DNA of 43,825 nucleotides from Sulfurovum sp. (GTDB lineage Bacteria > Campylobacterota > Campylobacteria > Campylobacterales > Sulfurovaceae). The stretch lies in contig JAKIUE010000005.1 in NCBI GenBank assembly GCA_021647715.1, positions 1-43,825 on the forward strand, in the 5' to 3' direction. Under the pieces are notes generated by a model. The model saw only the letters and a program-made list of their open reading frames with translations. It had not been told where the DNA came from and made no database searches. How positions within the stretch are numbered: the first letter of the stretch is position 1; every line of letters begins with the position of its first letter. Positions 7,625 to 16,296 of the stretch are shown piece after piece. The translations under genes and the position numbers were made by a program.

Positions 7625-9160
7625 TTAATCTTCATACCTATATTCATTCATAATTAATGATTCATATCCATCCGGATATATTTCGTCTACGTTTATTACA
7701 TCTGTATCTCTAATTATCCATTTTTCAGAAGGTTCTTGAGTCTCTAATATCAGAGTAATATCTGGGGTATCTGGTCTCGTTGTTTTAAGTTCTGTTAATG
7801 TGATATATTTAGGATCTACACCATTTAATAATAGCCATTCCATCGCTGTCAAGGCAAAGTCTTCACGGTCACCCATTGCATGATCTGCATCCATAATTGT
7901 CCAGTAATCAACACTATCATATATATCACTATCATCTACATACGTAAAGGTTGATAAAAATACTTTCAATGCTTCTAAAAATTCTGTGCTTCCACCTTTT
8001 ACCTTTTGATGTCCTATGCCAAAACGTGTACCTCTAAGTAAGATAGATGTATTAACACTTGTATGGTTATTTTCTAACAATATAGCCATACCTCTATCTA
8101 AAACTGTTTTATCTGCGATGTATTTTTTATATTGAATAAGTTTTAAACTTTTAGTGGAATTGAAGTCAGGGAGTATAAGACTTGTAGATGCATATCTTTC
8201 TTCATAATACTTGTTAGAAAATTTTGCCATAACAAATGTTTTTGTCACATGTAAATGTGTCTTAATCCAAGTTTTATTATCATCTATTGTTAAATGTGTT
8301 GGATCCATATACCAAAGGCCCTTTAGGTAATATGATATTGTACATTTTAGACCCTCTTCCCCATGAACAATGCATGTCTTGATTGATTTTTCGCACTTCA
8401 TCTGAGTATTATTATCAAAGTAACAATTATGCTGTGCTTCTTTAGAGTCAGAAGGAAAAACACTTTGGCTATTGTCAAAAACAACATAATTATTATTATG
8501 GTTAAGTACACCTGAATTATTACTAGCATTACTGTCACTAGCAGTAATAGCAGACCCAGTCATATAACCTGGATAAACTGTAGTGCTATCACTTAGTTTT
8601 TCATTTGGTTCTATATTCTCTTTTTCAAGGTCTATATCATCTTGCTTATCTATTATATTTTCATCCTTGTATCCACTTGTAGTTCTCATTACTTTATCAT
8701 TATGATTTCTATCATCCTTTGCAGATACTCTTGCCCTAGTATAACTTGTTGATTTATTATGATAATTTACACGTCTATCTTCAGATACACCTATACTCCT
8801 ATAAATATTATCATTACTTGCCACTCTATCCATAACATAAGGCATGCCATTTTCTGCTACACGCCTACTAAAATCTTCATCGGCTTTCATCATTGCTTTT
8901 GCATAGAGTATTTCATCTATTTCAATATCTGTGCTATTATTTTCAATTATACTAGACTTTTTACCTGCATTAAATCTAAAAGTATCCTGTTTAGAATTAT
9001 CCGTTTTATCTTCAATTATATTTTTTGAGTGTGTCCTTTCATCTATAATTAGATTATCATTAAATGCTTCTTTATTCATAGTAAATATTGAAAATCCTGC
9101 TATCGCAGCAATAAGTAAAAATGTTTTAGATTTAAATAGTTTATATACCCAAGATATCAT
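7625..9160 (-). CDS. Membrane-anchored protein with degenerate transglutaminase-like domain
   Basis: 511 aa. One N-terminal membrane segment (about 12-28), then a long polar Asn/Asp/Ser-rich region (about 30-240) of low complexity, a Cys-containing segment (Cys246, 256, 263, 273), and a C-terminal domain. Residues 418-457 (DYW...MGDREDFAL...NGV) align by eye with the BTLCP/LapG transglutaminase-like signature DYW...GDCEDFAL. The catalytic Cys is Arg432 (codon CGT at 7867-7865, one transition from TGT) and the usual His before a V-L strand is Asp467. It would be a periplasmic pseudoenzyme if this reading is right. AGGAAG lies before the ATG. No other family recognised. Confidence 0.6.
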   Translation of the reverse strand: MISWVYKLFKSKTFLLIAAIAGFSIFTMNKEAFNDNLIIDERTHSKNIIEDKTDNSKQDTFRFNAGKKSSIIENNSTDIEIDEILYAKAMMKADEDFSRRVAENGMPYVMDRVASNDNIYRSIGVSEDRRVNYHNKSTSYTRARVSAKDDRNHNDKVMRTTSGYKDENIIDKQDDIDLEKENIEPNEKLSDSTTVYPGYMTGSAITASDSNASNNSGVLNHNNNYVVFDNSQSVFPSDSKEAQHNCYFDNNTQMKCEKSIKTCIVHGEEGLKCTISYYLKGLWYMDPTHLTIDDNKTWIKTHLHVTKTFVMAKFSNKYYEERYASTSLILPDFNSTKSLKLIQYKKYIADKTVLDRGMAILLENNHTSVNTSILLRGTRFGIGHQKVKGGSTEFLEALKVFLSTFTYVDDSDIYDSVDYWTIMDADHAMGDREDFALTAMEWLLLNGVDPKYITLTELKTTRPDTPDITLILETQEPSEKWIIRDTDVINVDEIYPDGYESLIMNEYRYED

Positions 9161-9465
9161 TATTCTTCCTATTAACTATATGTTATTGTCTATATTCTAC
9201 CTTTTTTTATTTCAACTTTTCTGTTTAAATACTATATATATGTGATACTAAAAAATATTTTTAACTATACCTAATAAAGCATTCTGATATGGGTATTTTT
9301 AATAACTATTAACCATTCTATGTTGCTTAGTAAGTACATTAAACTTCATTTTTAAATACCTACTTTGTCGATTATAGTCTTATTACTATTTTGCTATACT
9401 TCCCTGCGTACTGTTACACTTGTTTATTAACTTTAAGTCATTATCTTCATTAAGGAAGTAACCTC
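9161..9465. other. Divergent intergenic region
   Basis: 305 bp between two divergent genes, very AT-rich. AAGGAAG at 9454-9460 is the ribosome binding site of the rightward gene, and GCTATACT near 9393 is a possible -10 box. No hairpin, repeat or small gene that could be supported was seen. Confidence 0.5.
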
Positions 9466-10053
9466 ATGCATAATACAAGTAATCTCTCTAAAAATCTTTT
9501 AGCACTACATAAACCAAAAGGCTATATAGTCACACGTTCTGATGAACGTGGACGTAAAACTGTGTATGACTTACTACCTAAATGGGCTTTTGATGAAGGT
9601 TGGATGCCTATAGGACGTCTAGATTTGGACTCTAAAGGTCTTTTACTTTTCACTAAAGATGGTCAAATTGGTAATTATCTTACTAAACCAGGAGGTTGCA
9701 TAAAAGTCTACGAAATTTGGGTCAGAGGTCATGTCACAGAGGAACATATTGAACAAGCTAAAAGAGGTATAGAGAGTGATAAACACGGTCTCCTAAAAGC
9801 CATTGTGGTTGAGAAACTAGGCACAGGTGGAGCTAAAACCAAGCTAAAAGTAGTTATAAATGAGGGTAAGAACAGGCACATTCGTCGTCTTTTTGGTGCA
9901 ATGAACGATCCAAAGTTTCATACACCTTTAAAGGTCTTAGCGTTAAAACGTATTTGTATTGGTAATTTTAAACTTGACATTATTAGTAGTAAATGGCGTT
10001 TCCTAACAAAATCAGAAGAAAATATGCTCATAGGAAATTTTGCTCAACAATAA
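9466..10053 (+). CDS. RsuA/RluE-family 23S rRNA pseudouridine synthase
   Basis: 195 aa. It starts directly with LLALHKPKGYIVTRSD, has the catalytic GRLDLDSKGLLLFTKDG motif with nucleophile Asp53, and the family's C-terminal GKNRHIRRLF. The N-terminal S4 domain of RsuA/RluB is absent, as in RluE. It should isomerise a uridine in 23S rRNA; the exact site is not visible. Strong AAGGAAG ribosome binding site. Apparently a single gene. Confidence 0.88.
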   Translation: MHNTSNLSKNLLALHKPKGYIVTRSDERGRKTVYDLLPKWAFDEGWMPIGRLDLDSKGLLLFTKDGQIGNYLTKPGGCIKVYEIWVRGHVTEEHIEQAKRGIESDKHGLLKAIVVEKLGTGGAKTKLKVVINEGKNRHIRRLFGAMNDPKFHTPLKVLALKRICIGNFKLDIISSKWRFLTKSEENMLIGNFAQQ

Positions 10054-10155
10054 AAGATATATATAATATGCATATGACAACACAATATTTCTAGTTATTG
10101 GTCTAAAGTCAAAGTAATTTGAGTAAGATAAGTCCAAAAGTTTAATGGAGAGACA

Positions 10156-10704
10156 ATGAATGGTGTGAGAATTGCAGAAGAAAAGATTGCCAAGTGTAAA
10201 GCAGAGAAAATAGACTACTTAAATATCAGCGATCTTGAACTAGATGTCCTACCCTCATCCATCGGTGAACTAACTTGGCTAGGTGCACTTTCAGTATCAC
10301 GCAACAACCTAAGTAACATTGATGCATTAGCTCCACTCACAAACCTACATAAACTTGCTTTCTCCAACAATGAAATTGAAAACATAGCTGTACTTAAAAA
10401 ACTATCAAAAATACGACATATTTTTATGAAACACAATAAATTGAGTGACATATCTGTACTAGAAACACTCAAAAAACTTAAAAAAATAGAAGCAAATCAT
10501 AACCTCATAACAAATATCGAGAGTATTACTACACTGAAGAACCTAGTATTTTTAGACCTTGCCCATAACCGCATAGAAAATCTAAAACCCATTAGCAACA
10601 TAAAGTCCTTAGTATGGCTCTGTATTGAGAACAATACCACAAAAGAAGAAGTGCATCAAACATTAAAAGCTTCTTTAGATAAATTAGCACACTTTACCTA
10701 CTAG
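10156..10704 (+). CDS. Leucine-rich-repeat protein (internalin-type repeats)
   Basis: 182 aa, no signal peptide, so cytoplasmic. After a short N-terminal cap, about six 22-residue repeats of the LxxLxxLxLxxNxIxxI type (for example LVFLDLAHNRIENLKPISNI) fill residues 30-160. Such repeats form a curved solenoid that binds a protein partner; the partner is unknown. GGAGAG sits about 8 nt before the ATG. Confidence 0.82.
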   Translation: MNGVRIAEEKIAKCKAEKIDYLNISDLELDVLPSSIGELTWLGALSVSRNNLSNIDALAPLTNLHKLAFSNNEIENIAVLKKLSKIRHIFMKHNKLSDISVLETLKKLKKIEANHNLITNIESITTLKNLVFLDLAHNRIENLKPISNIKSLVWLCIENNTTKEEVHQTLKASLDKLAHFTY

Positions 10705-10789
10705 GTATCATGTATAGTTGTTTTACTTTATAATATGGACATATTTTGCTATACTCACTCAAATTATAAAAAGATTGTTAAGGATTAAA

Positions 10790-11209
10790 ATGACATACAA
10801 TGACTGGTATGAATCACATGCCAAAAAGCATGCAGTTATTATGAAAAAGCTTGAAGGTCTTGATGAATTTGATGTGGTTCAGTACTTCATCTTTGAGAAT
10901 ATGGTAAAAAATGAGCCAGACTTTTGTGAACTTTATGCTACTAACACCAAATGCCACGAAATGTACGAACTCAACTGCTATATGTGTGGCTGCCCGCACT
11001 TTAGATTTAACAAATCACCTGTCATGGATGGGGAACTTGAGTTTCATTCTGTGTGCTCCATTAACTCACGACAAGGAAAACGTTCTATAAGAGAAGAAAA
11101 TCAAGTGCACCAAGACTGTACAGGTTGTAAAGTGCCTCATGGTGAAGATTATATCTTTAGTAAATTTGATAGAGATTGGCTTACAATGATGGAGAAGGTT
11201 CAAAATTAG
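10790..11209 (+). CDS. Cys-rich protein resembling the zf-like cysteine-rich small domain
   Basis: 139 aa from the ATG at 10790; a longer frame opens at 10718, but AAGGA at 10779-10783 supports the internal start. The middle contains CHEMYELNCYMCGCPHFRF, close to the C-x-x-x-x-x-x-NC-x-x-C-x-CP pattern of the cysteine-rich small domain, followed by more Cys/His (C-S-I near residue 92 and DCTGC). It probably binds zinc or another metal. No function can be assigned. Confidence 0.7.
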   Translation: MTYNDWYESHAKKHAVIMKKLEGLDEFDVVQYFIFENMVKNEPDFCELYATNTKCHEMYELNCYMCGCPHFRFNKSPVMDGELEFHSVCSINSRQGKRSIREENQVHQDCTGCKVPHGEDYIFSKFDRDWLTMMEKVQN

Positions 11210-11224
11210 AAAATATTTAAAAAC

Positions 11225-12151
11225 CTAATATTTCTTGTTCTTATATACCAACACATCATCTTCGCTCAAATTATCTAACAGCGAAGACAGGTCTTTACTA
11301 GATAACAGTACCACTTCCTTCTCTTTTAAGGTTTCTACTTCTGGAGTAAATCCATTTTTAGAAAAGAGCACATAGTCAGCTATCTCTAGTTCTGCTTTTG
11401 TACATTTTTCTATAAGGGTCTGCATCATGTTACTCTTTGCAGGTTCTTTAGAGTATTTACATGCTCCTGCTATCATAACACCTGACTTTCTCTTAGCTAG
11501 TATATCTATCTCTAGTTTCTTATCGTAGTAGCTACCTATTTTGACTATGGGGTCACTTTCACATTTAGCGTTAAATGTTTCTTTGACCAACTCCAAGAGT
11601 AAAAGGTTAGAAAGTAAAATAGAAAAGTTTTCTCTTGTTTTGTGCCACTTCTTAGCAAACTCATCATAGTCACCCTCCATGATACTTTGATAGTTCGGAG
11701 AAATCATAGCAAACCAAAAACGCATAAAAGGCAAGTCAAACAAAATCCTGTCTGATTTACTACTACCATCATGTAAAGGTTTTTCCACAGACAAATCAAA
11801 CTTGATTAGACTTTTACTAACCAAATAGTCTATGGCTTCTTCGCCCTTGTCTTTACCTACCTTGGCTTTTTTGAACACATCATTTTCATAGTTCACACCC
11901 AAAGCGATGATGCTTAGCATCATATGGTACAATCCATTGTTGTGGGTGTAGCGTGTCATGCTTTCATGCAATGCCTCGTAGTTAGCAAGTATTTTCTCTT
12001 CTATGAGGGTAGCCACACGTTGTGAGACATCCACATCCCAGCCCGTACCACCAAAAACGGTAAAGTACTCCAATGCCGTGTCAAAATCTTTGATGTTGTT
12101 TTGGTAAGCAAAAGAGCGAAAGTGTTGTAGTAGTGTGGGATGTTTTGCCAT
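11225..12151 (-). CDS. DUF234-type protein lacking the ATPase domain, paralogue 1
   Basis: 308 aa. It corresponds to the C-terminal part of archaeal-type ATPases of the DUF234 family: a winged-helix-like N-terminus, FMRFWFAMISP, then a PD-(D/E)XK-like core (LEIDILAKRKSG...AGACK). The usual catalytic Glu of the E-x-K motif is Ala here, so nuclease activity is doubtful. No P-loop. A paralogue at 23078-24001 on the other strand begins with the same KHPT-LQ-FRSF and ends NKKY. Function unknown. Confidence 0.75.
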   Translation of the reverse strand: MAKHPTLLQHFRSFAYQNNIKDFDTALEYFTVFGGTGWDVDVSQRVATLIEEKILANYEALHESMTRYTHNNGLYHMMLSIIALGVNYENDVFKKAKVGKDKGEEAIDYLVSKSLIKFDLSVEKPLHDGSSKSDRILFDLPFMRFWFAMISPNYQSIMEGDYDEFAKKWHKTRENFSILLSNLLLLELVKETFNAKCESDPIVKIGSYYDKKLEIDILAKRKSGVMIAGACKYSKEPAKSNMMQTLIEKCTKAELEIADYVLFSKNGFTPEVETLKEKEVVLLSSKDLSSLLDNLSEDDVLVYKNKKY

Positions 12152-12195
12152 AAAGTAGCCTTATTTTAGATGGCTAATTATAGCTTAACATTCAC

Positions 12196-12624
12196 TCAAA
12201 TATACTGTGACACCCACTTTTGTATCTGTTTACTACTGCGTGCACCAGTAAATCTATCTATCTCTTTTCCCTCTTTGAAAATAAGTACCGCTGGTATATT
12301 GATGATGAGATGTTTAGAACCTAAAGTTTGATTGTCGTCATTGTTTATTTTTAAAAATTGTGCTTCTAATGACATATCCATGGAAGCTACATCAAAATGT
12401 GGCTCCATAGATATACATGGCCCACACCAAGGTGCCCAAAAATCCACAACTATCGGTAAGTCCGATTTTTTAAGAAAGTACTCCAAGATGACTCCATTCG
12501 CTTTAAATGGCTTAGCGTCCAAGAGTGAGTCCCCACACGCTGCACATTTCTCAGACACGTATGACTCTTTTTTCTCTACACTACTTACTTCAAGACAATG
12601 ATGACAAATAACATTTACATGCAT
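12196..12624 (-). CDS. trxC: TrxC-like thioredoxin with N-terminal zinc ribbon
   Basis: 142 aa from the ATG at 12624, chosen because GGAG lies 9 nt upstream; an in-frame ATG at 12639 has no such site. N-terminal zinc ribbon with Cys7/Cys10 and Cys27/Cys30, then a thioredoxin fold with active site WCGPC (residues 66-70) and the cis-Pro segment NIPAVLIF. Cytoplasmic disulfide reductase, thioredoxin-2 type. It lies close to a truncated globin, which suggests a shared stress role (inference). Confidence 0.9.
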   Translation of the reverse strand: MHVNVICHHCLEVSSVEKKESYVSEKCAACGDSLLDAKPFKANGVILEYFLKKSDLPIVVDFWAPWCGPCISMEPHFDVASMDMSLEAQFLKINNDDNQTLGSKHLIINIPAVLIFKEGKEIDRFTGARSSKQIQKWVSQYI

Positions 12625-12684
12625 AAGTGAAGACTCCATATTTTATATTATTTCAATTAAGTGTTTATTTGATGATAATGTATC

Positions 12685-13068
12685 TTAAAGCTCTAACTTA
12701 TGCATAAAGTTTTCTGCAATATCTGCACTTTTTTGTTTAAATAATTCTCCTGTATTCTTATCGTAGATTTCATCTACTGTTTCATAAAAAAGTGTAATCC
12801 AACGCTCAAATGCCTCACGGCTTAACCCTACAATGTCAAAATGTGGTTTTAGTGGATGTCCTGTATACGCGTCATCATAAAGAGCTACAAACTTCCAAAA
12901 CTGTGTTAGTAAAACCAAATGTTCTTCCCATGTATCACTTTTTATGTCATTTCCAAGTTTCTCTATGAAGAAAGGGCCTATCATTTCATCTTTTATGACT
13001 TCAGGGTAAAATGTTCTTACCAATTTCTCTATGTTTTCATCATCAATACTCTTTGCCAATGTTACCAT
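12685..13068 (-). CDS. Group III truncated hemoglobin (Ctb-like)
   Basis: 127 aa, the size of Campylobacter jejuni Ctb. Likely haem residues: Tyr21 (B10), His50 (E7, in WEEH) and proximal His76 (F8, in HPLKPHFD). Family knowledge suggests O2/NO handling under nitrosative stress or microaerobic respiration. Its start overlaps the arfB stop (TAATG), so the two genes form one transcript. Confidence 0.92.
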   Translation of the reverse strand: MVTLAKSIDDENIEKLVRTFYPEVIKDEMIGPFFIEKLGNDIKSDTWEEHLVLLTQFWKFVALYDDAYTGHPLKPHFDIVGLSREAFERWITLFYETVDEIYDKNTGELFKQKSADIAENFMHKLEL

Positions 13069-13490
13069 TATTCCCTCTCTACTTTTCCACGTAACTTTTT
13101 TTGAATGCTCTGTTTTTTCTTAGAGTCGAGTCGTCTACCTACTGAACCTTTGGTAGGTCTGGTAGGTACACGTCTTTTTTGCACGACATTTACGCTTTTA
13201 ACCAGCTCTACCAGCCGCTCCATAGCCTCATCTCTGTTTTGCTCTTGGCTTCGGTGCTGTTGGGATTTTATGACTATGATACCCTCTTTGGTAATGCGTT
13301 TGTCTTTGTGTTCAAGTAGCTTCTCTTTGTAATATTCTGGCAAAGACGAAGCCTCTATGTCAAAACGCAGATGTATTGCAGCAGAGACTTTATTAACCTT
13401 CTGCCCACCAGAACCACTGGCGCGTATGGCAGAAATCTCTACTTCGTTTTCATCTATGGTGACGGTGTTTGATATTTTTAGGGTTGGCAT
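13068..13490 (-). CDS. arfB: Peptidyl-tRNA hydrolase ArfB (ribosome rescue)
   Basis: 140 aa. Contains ASGSGGQKVNKV with the catalytic GGQ at 28-30 and a basic C-terminal tail (RRLDSKKKQSIQKKLRGK) that inserts in the empty mRNA channel of stalled ribosomes. It hydrolyses peptidyl-tRNA on non-stop complexes. The stop overlaps the start of the globin gene. Confidence 0.93.
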   Translation of the reverse strand: MPTLKISNTVTIDENEVEISAIRASGSGGQKVNKVSAAIHLRFDIEASSLPEYYKEKLLEHKDKRITKEGIIVIKSQQHRSQEQNRDEAMERLVELVKSVNVVQKRRVPTRPTKGSVGRRLDSKKKQSIQKKLRGKVERE

Positions 13491-13554
13491 GTTTTTTCTT
13501 CATGGTATTTTTAGACATTCTAGTCCAATAAAACACTCTTGTCAAATCAAACCT

Positions 13555-14817
13555 CTATTTATCTCTCCACCCAAGTAAAATCTTATATAACGAGTGAGCA
13601 TCATCTGCACCTGCTAGTTCACGTATAGAGTGCATTGCATAGGTAGGTAGGCCAATGTCTAGTGTTTCTAAGCCTAGTCTAGTTGCAGTAATAGGGCCAA
13701 TGGTTGAGCCACAACCCATGTCTGAACGTGTAACAAAATGTTGGTACGGTTCACCCACACTTTTTGCCACATGCATAAACTTCGAAATACCTGTGGTACT
13801 TGATGCATACTTTTGGTTGGCATTTACCTTAATTACTGTGCCTTTGTTTATGTAGGGACTGTGGTCTTTGTCGTGTTTGTCTGCATAGTTTGGGTGTATG
13901 GCATGTGCATTGTCTGCGCTTATCATGATGGAGGTACGTATCATCTGCATATAGGCATCATAATCAGGGTACATTCTAGTCAGTGTATTTTCCAAAAAGC
14001 TTCCCCCCGCTCCAACACTAGAACGACTACCTACCTCTTCATGGTCACTGGCGATTAGAAGCATAGGGACATCAGCCTCTACTGCACACAATGCCACCAG
14101 ACCTACATAACAAGACAAGAGGTTATCTAACCTTGCTGAGGCTATAAAGTCATCATTTAAGCCTACATAGGATGCTTTTTGTGTGTCATATAAGCTCAAC
14201 TCTGAAGCGTAAAGTTCTTTCACATCTTTTATCTTATTTTGTGCAAGTTGCGTACGTATAAAGTCTTCAAAGTTAAAGTCATCATTGGTTGAGAGTATGG
14301 GTGAGATATGTGTTTGTTTGTTAACAGAACGTTCTGTATTTGCTTGTTTGTCTAAGTGTATGGCAAGTGAGGGGATGATGGCTATAGACTTACGTACATC
14401 AATGAGTGTTTCTTTTATCTCATTTTTGGCATTGAGGTAGGAAACTTTTCCTGCTAAGGATAAATCTCTGTCAAACCAAGGGTTCAGTAGTAGTCCGCCA
14501 TAAGGCTGTACTGCAAACTTTACTACACCATGTTCTTTTATGATAGGATGTGGTTTAAGTTTTAAATTAGGTGAGTCTGTATGACAGCCTAGCATCATAT
14601 AATCAGAGGATTTAGGGTAAGTAAATGCTATGAGTGAAGAGTCATTGCGTGTTACATAGTATTTACCTCCCTCTTTTAGCTTCCATTTGTTCTCTTCAAG
14701 CAGCCTTACAAAGCCAGTATTTTCAAGCACTGAAGCCATATTTTGTGTGGCATGAAAAGGTGTGGGGGAGGCATCTAAAAAATCTAAAAGACCTTTATTA
14801 AATTTTTTCTTGTTCAT
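13555..14817 (-). CDS. apeB: M18 family aminopeptidase
   Basis: 420 aa, full length. Metal and catalytic motifs of the M18 (aspartyl aminopeptidase-like) family are all visible: GCHTDSPNLKLKP, SARLDNLLS, SDHEEVGSRSSVGA, and SADNAHAIHPNY. Cytoplasmic dodecameric zinc aminopeptidase by family. Single gene with its own upstream gap; the stop is 64 nt before arfB. Confidence 0.93.
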   Translation of the reverse strand: MNKKKFNKGLLDFLDASPTPFHATQNMASVLENTGFVRLLEENKWKLKEGGKYYVTRNDSSLIAFTYPKSSDYMMLGCHTDSPNLKLKPHPIIKEHGVVKFAVQPYGGLLLNPWFDRDLSLAGKVSYLNAKNEIKETLIDVRKSIAIIPSLAIHLDKQANTERSVNKQTHISPILSTNDDFNFEDFIRTQLAQNKIKDVKELYASELSLYDTQKASYVGLNDDFIASARLDNLLSCYVGLVALCAVEADVPMLLIASDHEEVGSRSSVGAGGSFLENTLTRMYPDYDAYMQMIRTSIMISADNAHAIHPNYADKHDKDHSPYINKGTVIKVNANQKYASSTTGISKFMHVAKSVGEPYQHFVTRSDMGCGSTIGPITATRLGLETLDIGLPTYAMHSIRELAGADDAHSLYKILLGWRDK

Positions 14818-14934
14818 TTATTTCCTTGGTTTGACTGTACATTTTATGGGGTATATTATAGCAGATAATGTAGAAAATCAGTTCTCTATTATCAAATAAT
14901 CGTCATAATCCTACTCAAAATAAGGTCTAATAGT

Positions 14935-15279
14935 ATGTTTGAACATTTAAAATCTATGGTTACAGAAGGTAAAGATAAAACGGTTTCTTATGCTATCAAG
15001 AAAATCATCCGTTTCAAAACAGAAAAACTAGGTGTCATCATCCAGGACTTTAGCATTGACTCCATACATAAAACGATGGAGATTACTGTTTTGCTTCACG
15101 AAGAAGATACACCTTTGAACTTAAAAGCTATAGATTATCACATAACCACTAAAAATGAAAAACATTTTTTAGAAGTAAAAGAGATTCAAAAGTCCAGAGA
15201 GTGGAAAAATCCTTATATTGATGGAAAACGATATAAAATTCCTCCTGAGATTTTAAAAGTTTCAGAACTTATCTTATAA
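14935..15279 (+). CDS. Conserved hypothetical protein
   Basis: 114 aa, not recognised. Soluble, without signal peptide, mixed alpha/beta, starting MFEHLKSMVTEGKDKTVSYA and ending with a KIPPEILKVSELIL helix. AAGG lies about 9 nt before the ATG. Isolated between the divergent apeB and the superoxide-reductase-like gene. Confidence 0.65.
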   Translation: MFEHLKSMVTEGKDKTVSYAIKKIIRFKTEKLGVIIQDFSIDSIHKTMEITVLLHEEDTPLNLKAIDYHITTKNEKHFLEVKEIQKSREWKNPYIDGKRYKIPPEILKVSELIL

Positions 15280-15353
15280 ATTATAGATATTTATACTTCA
15301 TTAACACAGAAGGTATATCATTTGTACACCAAATTATTATTTAAGGACATAAA

Positions 15354-15776
15354 TTGAAAAGAAGAACAGCACTAAAACTATCTCTTGTGGCACTTGCTAC
15401 TAGCTATGCGCAAGCATTTGAAAAAAGTAAAGTTGTCAATACGATAAAAATGAAAATCAAAGACCCTAAAAATCCAACCCAGGCTGAACTCAAACACACA
15501 CCAGAGATAAAATTAGGAGATGTTGATGCAAATGGTTATGTATCAGTAGATGTATCTATAGGGCAACAAGGGATTATTCATCCTAGTACGGCTGATCATT
15601 GGATATACAAAATAGAACTTTTTGCAAATGGTAGTAAAGTGGCCAAAGTGGATCTAGAACCACTTATATCAGGAGGTTACCTTTCTTGCAAAGTTAAAAA
15701 AGAAGGTCTCAAAGAGCTCAAAGCTATCGCATGCTGTAATCTGCATGGTGACTGGGAAGAGACACTAAAAGTGTAA
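15354..15776 (+). CDS. TAT-exported superoxide-reductase-like protein (class II SOR domain)
   Basis: 140 aa starting at TTG, with AAGGA 7 nt upstream. MKRRTALKL begins a twin-arginine signal ending near AQA21. The mature part has the whole mononuclear iron set of neelaredoxin/desulfoferrodoxin: His48 (KHTP), His76 (IHP), His82 (DHW), Cys128 and His131 (CCNLHGDW). It lacks the desulforedoxin domain. Known members reduce superoxide; export by TAT fits a folded metalloprotein working in the periplasm. The first Glu/Lys of the active-site loop could not be verified, so a related electron-transfer role remains possible. Confidence 0.8.
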   Translation: MKRRTALKLSLVALATSYAQAFEKSKVVNTIKMKIKDPKNPTQAELKHTPEIKLGDVDANGYVSVDVSIGQQGIIHPSTADHWIYKIELFANGSKVAKVDLEPLISGGYLSCKVKKEGLKELKAIACCNLHGDWEETLKV

Positions 15777-15804
15777 AGTTTTGGCTATAGAAGCCAAAAC
15801 TTTA
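15776..15804. terminator. Strong stem-loop between convergent genes
   Basis: Perfect 12-bp stem AAAGTTTTGGCT / AGCCAAAACTTT with a 5-nt loop, starting on the last base of the TAA of the superoxide-reductase-like gene. No long T-run follows on either strand, but position and symmetry suit a bidirectional terminator. Confidence 0.6.
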
Positions 15805-15836
15805 TACCTGAACATTATTTGTAAAGAAAGAGTGGA

Positions 15837-16142
15837 TTACTCAATACTTCCTTCCATTCTCCACAATTTATAAACAAGTTTTTCAAGTGCATATTGACTC
15901 TTTTGTGTAAGAAGTCTCTTCTCTTCATCGTTTAGGTTAAACTTTTCAAATATATCAAATATTTCATCTTCAACTAAACCAAAACATACATTTTTTGTAG
16001 ATGGTGAATAAGGGAATTTTTCAATAGTTTCATTTAAAACTTCACCATTATCTAATTTAAACTCACAATGAAGATCAACAAAGGCATTCTCGCCAGTACT
16101 TCCTTCAAAATCACCAGAAATCTCTACTGTTTTTACTTTCAT
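15837..16142 (-). CDS. Hypothetical protein
   Basis: 101 aa, not recognised. Acidic, soluble; an N-terminal beta-rich half (MKVKTVEISGDFEG) and a helical C-terminal half. AAGGG about 5 nt before the ATG. Convergent with the superoxide-reductase-like gene across the 15776-15804 stem-loop. Confidence 0.6.
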   Translation of the reverse strand: MKVKTVEISGDFEGSTGENAFVDLHCEFKLDNGEVLNETIEKFPYSPSTKNVCFGLVEDEIFDIFEKFNLNDEEKRLLTQKSQYALEKLVYKLWRMEGSIE

Positions 16143-16296
16143 TTTCTACCCTTTTATTTGTTGTATAGACACATAATATTTAGTAGCTGTTGAGTGTTAT
16201 TTAGCTTCATCAGCATTGTAGTTATTTATCTGTACTTTCAGGTAATTATAGTAAAATTGTTTGCTTTATTTATTGACAAATATCAACAAGCTAATT

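Noticed and set aside
10718-10789. N-terminal hydrophobic extension of the Cys-rich protein (apparent membrane segment)
   Set aside because: The region is promoter-like AT-rich DNA and a good ribosome binding site precedes the internal ATG at 10790.
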